Shown here: one piece after another, positions 36,269-40,296 of the stretch
Layout of the letters: every line of letters begins with the position of its first letter
Position numbering within the stretch: position 1 is the stretch's first letter
NCBI GenBank assembly: GCA_028280965.1
Contig: JANQKT010000170.1
Coordinates: 1 to 40,296, forward strand
Direction of reading: 5' to 3'
Length of the DNA stretch: 40,296 nucleotides
From: Phycisphaeraceae bacterium
GTDB taxonomy: Bacteria > Planctomycetota > Phycisphaerae > Phycisphaerales > Phycisphaeraceae
The notes under the pieces: generated by a model
Told to the model about the DNA's origin: nothing
The model's input: only the letters and a program-made list of their open reading frames with translations
Databases searched by the model: none
Translations under genes and position numbers: made by a program

Positions 36269-36883
36269 ATGGCCCGCCCGAACCGATCCCACGAGAAACG
36301 CGCCGAGCTGATGCCCGTCGTCGCCCAGGCGTTCAGCGAGCTGGGATACCGCAAGGCGACCACCGCCGAGCTCGCCTCGCGCTGCGGCGTGCAGGAGAAC
36401 ATCCTCTACCGGCTCTGGGCGGACAAGAAGGCGATGTTCACCGCGTCGATCGAGTACCTCTTCGACGGGACCATGCAGGTCTGGCAGGGCCTGATCGACG
36501 AGTCGGCGGCGGACCCGGACGGGCCGACCGCGGCCGAGCGCATCCTCGCCTACGACGCCGAGCACCGCGGCGAGAAGGGCTTTTACCGCATCACCTTCGC
36601 GGCGCTCAGCGAGACCGACGATGCCGAAGTCAAATCGGCCCTGCGCTCGATGTATTCACGCTTCACCCAATTTATCGAGAAAGAAATCACCGAGCACCGC
36701 AAAGGAATAGGTAGCCGTGCCGACGCGCTGCCCGAACCCTGGGCCGTCACGTGGGCGATCCTCGGCCTGGCGACGGCGGCGGACATCGGACGCGAGGTCG
36801 GGCTGCTGAGCGCCCCCAAGCGGCGCGCGATGATCGCCGAGGTCGGCCGGCTGCTCCTGGAGGGGCTGCCGACGAGCAAGTAA
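36269..36883 (+). CDS. TetR/AcrR-family transcriptional regulator
   Basis: The 204-residue repressor has an N-terminal helix-turn-helix (MPVVAQAFSELGYRKATTAE, then LASRCGVQENILYRLWADKK AMF) typical of TetR/AcrR. The C-terminal ligand domain is helical and shows no recognisable ligand signature. The ATG follows a -10-like TACGAT by 7 nt without a ribosome-binding site, and a palindrome lies 25 bp upstream. The sulfatase gene follows 24 bp after its stop, so the regulator may control that gene or itself. The regulated ligand is unknown. Confidence 0.88.
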   Translation: MARPNRSHEKRAELMPVVAQAFSELGYRKATTAELASRCGVQENILYRLWADKKAMFTASIEYLFDGTMQVWQGLIDESAADPDGPTAAERILAYDAEHRGEKGFYRITFAALSETDDAEVKSALRSMYSRFTQFIEKEITEHRKGIGSRADALPEPWAVTWAILGLATAADIGREVGLLSAPKRRAMIAEVGRLLLEGLPTSK

Positions 36884-36907
36884 ACCCTATCTGCCGGAGC
36901 ACCGCCG

Positions 36908-38371
36908 ATGAACCTGCAAAACTTGACCGCCTTCAGCCTCCTGCTCCTGGTCGGACTGTTCGGCTGCACGAGCACCAACGCCCAGCCCGCCGCAGCGCCA
37001 ACCGATAGGGATCAAGCGCAGCCCACGCCCGCCCGCCCGAACATCGTCTGGATCTTCGTCGAGGACATGAACGGCTGGTACGGCTGCTACGGAGACGACA
37101 CCGTGCCGACGCCGAACATCGACGCGCTGGCCGCGCGCGGGGTCCGCTTCGACCGCGCGTACATGCCCGCCGGGGTCTGCTCGGCGACGCGCTCGGCGAT
37201 CGCGCTGGGCGCGATGCAGACCTCGCTGGGCGTCCACAACCACCGCTCGTCCCGCAGGCGCGTGCCCGGCGAGGTCATACACCTGCCCGACGGCGTCAAG
37301 ACGATCTACGAGCTCATGCGCGACGCCGGCTACTACGTCACCAGCCAGGGCATGAACAAGAACGACTTCAACTTCATCTTCGACAGCAAAGACCTCTACG
37401 ACCAGCAGAGCGGCCAGACCCTGCCCGGCCTCTGGAAAGACCGCGCCGCCGGCCAGCCGTTCTTCGCGCAGGTCCAGCTGCGTGGCGGCAAGCACGTCTT
37501 CCGCATGCGCGGGCCACTCAAGACCGACCCGGACAAGATCGAGGTCGCGCCCTACTACCCCGACCACCCCGTCATCCGCGAGCACTACGCCAAGCACTAC
37601 GACACGATCCGTATCACCGACGACGAGGTCGGGAAGATCATCGCCGCGCTCAAGGAAGACAACCTGCTGGATAACACCGTTGTCTTTTTCTGGACCGACC
37701 ACGGCATGATGCTGCACCGCCACAAGCAGTGGCTCTACGAGGGCGGTATCCGTGTGCCGCTCATCGTCGCCGGCATCCTGGGCGAGAAGCCGGGCAGCGC
37801 GAACGGCAACCTGGTCAGCGGGATCGACATCAGCGCGACCACCCTGCGGGTGGCCGGCGTGAACACAGCCGATCACGCATGGATCGAGGGCCAAGACCTC
37901 TTCGCCCCGATCGGTAGCGAGCGGCAGTTTGTCATCTCTGCCCGCGACCGCTGCGACTACACGATCGACCGCGTCCGGGCCGTGACCACGAAGAAGTACA
38001 AGTACCTGCGCAACTTCCTGACCGACCGGTCGTTCATGCAGCCGCAGTACCGCGACGGGCGCGACTTCATCGAGATCTGCCGGCAGATGCACAAGGACGG
38101 CAAGCTCAACGAAGCCCAGGCCTTCATGTGGGGCCCGCGCGTGCCCGAGGAGCTGTACGACCTCGAGAACGACCCGCACGAGATCAACAACCTCGCGGAC
38201 GACCCGAAGTACGCCGAGGTGTTGGCCGAGCACCGCGCGATCCTCGAAGAATGGATCAAGGAGACCGACGACCAGGGCCAGCACCCCGAGAGCGTCGAGT
38301 CCCTGCGCGGCGTCCTCAAACGCTGGAACAAGCAGGCGGTCAACCCGGAGTACGACAAGGCAAGGCAGTAA
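36908..38371 (+). CDS. Secreted sulfatase, lipoprotein (CxAxR variant)
   Basis: The 487-residue protein has a lipoprotein signal (SLLLLVGLFGC, Cys20) and sulfatase motifs RPNIVWIFVEDMNGWYGCYG (metal ligands Glu52/Asp53) and VCSATRSAIALGAMQT. Cys91 sits in a CSATR motif, with Ala instead of Pro, an accepted formylglycine variant seen in the N-sulfoglucosamine sulfohydrolase-like group. HGMMLHRHKQWLYEGGIRVP and ELYDLENDPHEINNLADDP are further family marks. It is shorter than the sulfatase at 10603 and lacks the C-terminal extension. It lies 24 bp after the TetR gene. The substrate is unknown; sulfated polysaccharide is likely. Confidence 0.9.
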   Translation: MNLQNLTAFSLLLLVGLFGCTSTNAQPAAAPTDRDQAQPTPARPNIVWIFVEDMNGWYGCYGDDTVPTPNIDALAARGVRFDRAYMPAGVCSATRSAIALGAMQTSLGVHNHRSSRRRVPGEVIHLPDGVKTIYELMRDAGYYVTSQGMNKNDFNFIFDSKDLYDQQSGQTLPGLWKDRAAGQPFFAQVQLRGGKHVFRMRGPLKTDPDKIEVAPYYPDHPVIREHYAKHYDTIRITDDEVGKIIAALKEDNLLDNTVVFFWTDHGMMLHRHKQWLYEGGIRVPLIVAGILGEKPGSANGNLVSGIDISATTLRVAGVNTADHAWIEGQDLFAPIGSERQFVISARDRCDYTIDRVRAVTTKKYKYLRNFLTDRSFMQPQYRDGRDFIEICRQMHKDGKLNEAQAFMWGPRVPEELYDLENDPHEINNLADDPKYAEVLAEHRAILEEWIKETDDQGQHPESVESLRGVLKRWNKQAVNPEYDKARQ

Positions 38372-38399
38372 GGCCAACGCATGTCAATCGGGAGCCGTA

Positions 38400-38422
38400 G
38401 CCGCCGGGCATTGCCCGGCGGC
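38400..38422. terminator. GC-rich hairpin after sulfatase 2
   Basis: GCCGCCGGGC-ATT-GCCCGGCGGC lies 29 bp after the sulfatase stop. No T-tract follows. It could end the transcript or stabilise its 3' end. Confidence 0.55.
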
Positions 38423-38506
38423 AAATGCTGTTAAGTGCATTGTGTGCCGGAACCGTAGCGTCGTGATACATCTACGATCATTCGCCGGCTGATCAACGGA
38501 GGAGTA

Positions 38507-39373
38507 ATGAAATCGATCAGCAAGTTTTTCCAAGAAGATTTAGGCGCAAACCTCGCCAACGAGCGATGGTCTTGGGGCGCACAGAATCCCGTAACAAACC
38601 AGATATTTCTGCGTGTTTGGCTTGATCAAGTAGAAGTTCAGGGTGATGTTGAGCGCGTTCTCGTGCTTGGGAAAGCATGGAGAACCAGTCGCCTTGGGCA
38701 TCGAGAACGGTTGCGGCATCTCGACGATATCGGTGGAGGTGCTGAGGGATTTGGGGTTGTCTGCGAAGCCAGGCATCCTGAGGTCAAAGATACGCGAACA
38801 ATCAAAAGCTATGACAAAAAACAGTTGCTGGTTTTTGGTGATCTCCTCCACGAATCAGATCATGTCTATGCAACTATTCTCGGTCGTGTATCTGTCGAAC
38901 AAATTGCGCAGCAGAAGACGTCACACAGCACGCTGTTGCAGGACCTCAGAGGAATACTGAAAAAACCTTTAACAACCGCCGCGGAAAGAATCGCAAATGC
39001 CCGGGTAGGGCAAGGATTCTTCAGGCAACAGGTCATGCACCTCTGGAACCACCGCTGTGCGGTAACAGGCGTGATGACAGGACCTGTGATCAGGGCAAGC
39101 CATATTAAGCCGTGGTCCAAGTCAAGTGATGTCGAACGACTGGATCAGTACAACGGGTTGCCACTGTCCGCAACGTATGATGCGTTATTCGATTGCGGGC
39201 TTATCACATTCAGCGATCAAGGTGAGATGTTGGTCTCCGCGATGATGTCGGAAACAGACATTGATTTACTTGATCTACGCGGCAAAAATTTGATCAAGCC
39301 ATTGCCAGATCAAACCAAGCGATACCTACAGTATCACCGCGAGGCTGTTTATCGATCCGCACAACAGACATGA
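38507..39373 (+). CDS. HNH endonuclease (HNH_2-like)
   Basis: The 288-residue protein has a C-terminal HNH nuclease domain of the restriction-like group (about 184-240): CAVTGVMTG with Cys184, VIRASHIKPWSK with His199, and YNGLPLSATYDALFDCGLIT with Asn216. The N-terminal 170 residues are unrecognised and may bind DNA or sense modification. The HNH_2 group is common in stand-alone restriction and phage-defence proteins. A strong ribosome-binding site (GGAGGAG) precedes the ATG. The gene is more A+T-rich than its neighbours and has no methyltransferase beside it, so it is probably an acquired solitary nuclease. Confidence 0.8.
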   Translation: MKSISKFFQEDLGANLANERWSWGAQNPVTNQIFLRVWLDQVEVQGDVERVLVLGKAWRTSRLGHRERLRHLDDIGGGAEGFGVVCEARHPEVKDTRTIKSYDKKQLLVFGDLLHESDHVYATILGRVSVEQIAQQKTSHSTLLQDLRGILKKPLTTAAERIANARVGQGFFRQQVMHLWNHRCAVTGVMTGPVIRASHIKPWSKSSDVERLDQYNGLPLSATYDALFDCGLITFSDQGEMLVSAMMSETDIDLLDLRGKNLIKPLPDQTKRYLQYHREAVYRSAQQT

Positions 39374-39384
39374 GTGCGATTGGC

Positions 39385-40296
39385 TTATCCCAGCTCACCC
39401 AACCGCTCGTATCCACTGCGCAACAGCTCCTCCGTCTTCGCCCACCCGATACAAGCATCCGTGATCGACACGCCGGGCTGGAGTTGGCTGCGGACGTCGT
39501 CGCCGATCTTCACGCTCGGCAGCTTCTGGTTGCCCGGTTCGAGGTTCGACTCGATCATCGTGCCGGTGATGAACGGCCGGGTCGAGCCCGCGCCCGCCGC
39601 CGCGGCGCCCTTGGCCCGCGCGATGCGCTGGTCGATGAGCGAATTGAAGACGACCTCTTGGCGTTCGTGCTGCTTGTCGCTGTTGGCGTGGCTGCAGTCG
39701 ATCATCATGCCGGGGTTCAGGCCCGCGTCGCCCAGGCGGCGCGCGGCGTCGGCGACGTTCTCGGGGTGGTAGTTCGGCGTGCCGCGCCCGCCGCGCAGGA
39801 TCGCGTGGCCCCACGGGTTGCCGCGCGTGTTCACCACGCACGTTCGGCCGTGGTCGTCGATGCCCAGGAAGTGGTGCCCGCTCTGCGCCGACAGCATCGC
39901 GTCGATCGCGACCTGCAGGCTGCCGTCCGTCCCGTTCTTGTACCCGACGGGCATCGACAGGCCGCTGGCCATCTGCCGGTGGGTCTGCGACTCGGTCGTC
40001 CGCGCGCCGATGGCGGCCCAGGTCACCAGGTCCGCGATGTACTGCGGGGTGATCGGCTCGAGGAACTCTGTCCCCGCCGGCAGGCCCAGCTCGTTGACAC
40101 GCATGAGCACCTCGCGCGCCAGCCGGATCCCGCGGTCCATGTCGAAGCTGCCGTCCAGGTGCGGGTCGTTGATCAGGCCCTTCCAGCCCAGCGTCGTCCG
40201 CGGCTTCTCGAAGTAGACGCGCATGACGAAGCCCAGCCGGTCGTTCAAGTCGCCGCGCAGCCTGGCCAGGCGCTCGGCGTAGTCGTAGGCGGCGTC
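39385..40296 (-). CDS. 3-deoxy-7-phosphoheptulonate synthase, class I (partial)
   Basis: The first enzyme of the shikimate pathway joins phosphoenolpyruvate and erythrose 4-phosphate. The 5' end is cut by the window; the frame is open to base 40296 as [17 protein letters not shown] before [24 protein letters not shown] at 40248 is internal, not the start. Conserved AroF/AroG/AroH motifs: [92 protein letters not shown] and SITDACIGW. It is the alpha (E. coli AroG) class I type. Feedback type cannot be told. The C-terminus is complete (TAA at 39385-39387). Confidence 0.95.
   Translation of the reverse strand, partial: DAAYDYAERLARLRGDLNDRLGFVMRVYFEKPRTTLGWKGLINDPHLDGSFDMDRGIRLAREVLMRVNELGLPAGTEFLEPITPQYIADLVTWAAIGARTTESQTHRQMASGLSMPVGYKNGTDGSLQVAIDAMLSAQSGHHFLGIDDHGRTCVVNTRGNPWGHAILRGGRGTPNYHPENVADAARRLGDAGLNPGMMIDCSHANSDKQHERQEVVFNSLIDQRIARAKGAAAAGAGSTRPFITGTMIESNLEPGNQKLPSVKIGDDVRSQLQPGVSITDACIGWAKTEELLRSGYERLGELG

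Overview
The window is GC-rich, gene-dense bacterial chromosome. Two secreted sulfatases, several lipoproteins, two ECF sigma factors (one followed by a membrane-anchored candidate anti-sigma protein), a planctomycete-style zinc-ribbon/HTH protein and many palindromic intergenic repeats suggest a planctomycete, plausibly of the Phycisphaerae. This is inferred from gene content; there is no rRNA to confirm it. No rRNA, tRNA, CRISPR array or prophage was seen. Four genes (7141-7707, 25432-26775, 32170-32796, 38507-39373) are visibly richer in A+T than their neighbours and look acquired.

Layout. 1-336: a NadC fragment abutting a YicC fragment out of frame. 0.5-1.5 kb: an arsI/cadI-like gene followed by sigZ. 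1.7-9.5 kb: an APH-fold kinase, a secreted PDZ protein, full-length glycine decarboxylase (gcvP), a SUKH-like protein and a TPR lipoprotein. 9.5-16.5 kb: M42 aminopeptidase (minus strand), sulfatase, PolX and an S9 (DPP IV-like) peptidase. 16.5-21.3 kb: ArsR regulator, divergent QueC-like protein, glutamine amidotransferase, AlkA-type glycosylase, a 30-bp perfect inverted repeat, Cu/Zn-SOD-like lipoprotein and metallophosphoesterase. 21.4-23.5 kb: ECF sigma factor, candidate anti-sigma factor and secreted coiled-coil protein, all co-directional. 23.6-26.8 kb: potassium-channel-like protein, zinc-ribbon/HTH protein carrying a repeat element in frame, and an A+T-rich HEPN-domain gene.

26.8-30.2 kb is the most unusual part. 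Downstream of an intact leuC-type gene lie two extra copies of the leuC 3' end, both in leuC orientation and both ending in a stop codon. One follows an SGNH-hydrolase gene by 6 bp; the other lies next to a REP-type hairpin doublet beside a RAYT (Y1/HUH) transposase gene. A second copy of the doublet sits between the RAYT and leuC. Copy C differs from the resident tail only by synonymous changes, so it once was the working end of a LeuC gene. This looks like repeated insertion or recombination at the leuC 3' end.

30.3-40.3 kb: a TolC-family lipoprotein, a Tat-signal protein, a secreted beta-propeller protein, deoC with an alpha/beta hydrolase, a yeast-type cytosine deaminase, a TetR regulator with an upstream palindrome, a second sulfatase, an HNH nuclease and a class I DAHP synthase cut by the right edge. 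deoC and the cytosine deaminase suggest pyrimidine/deoxynucleoside salvage. At six starts a -10-like hexamer lies 5-7 nt before ATG with no Shine-Dalgarno sequence, which suggests leaderless transcripts.
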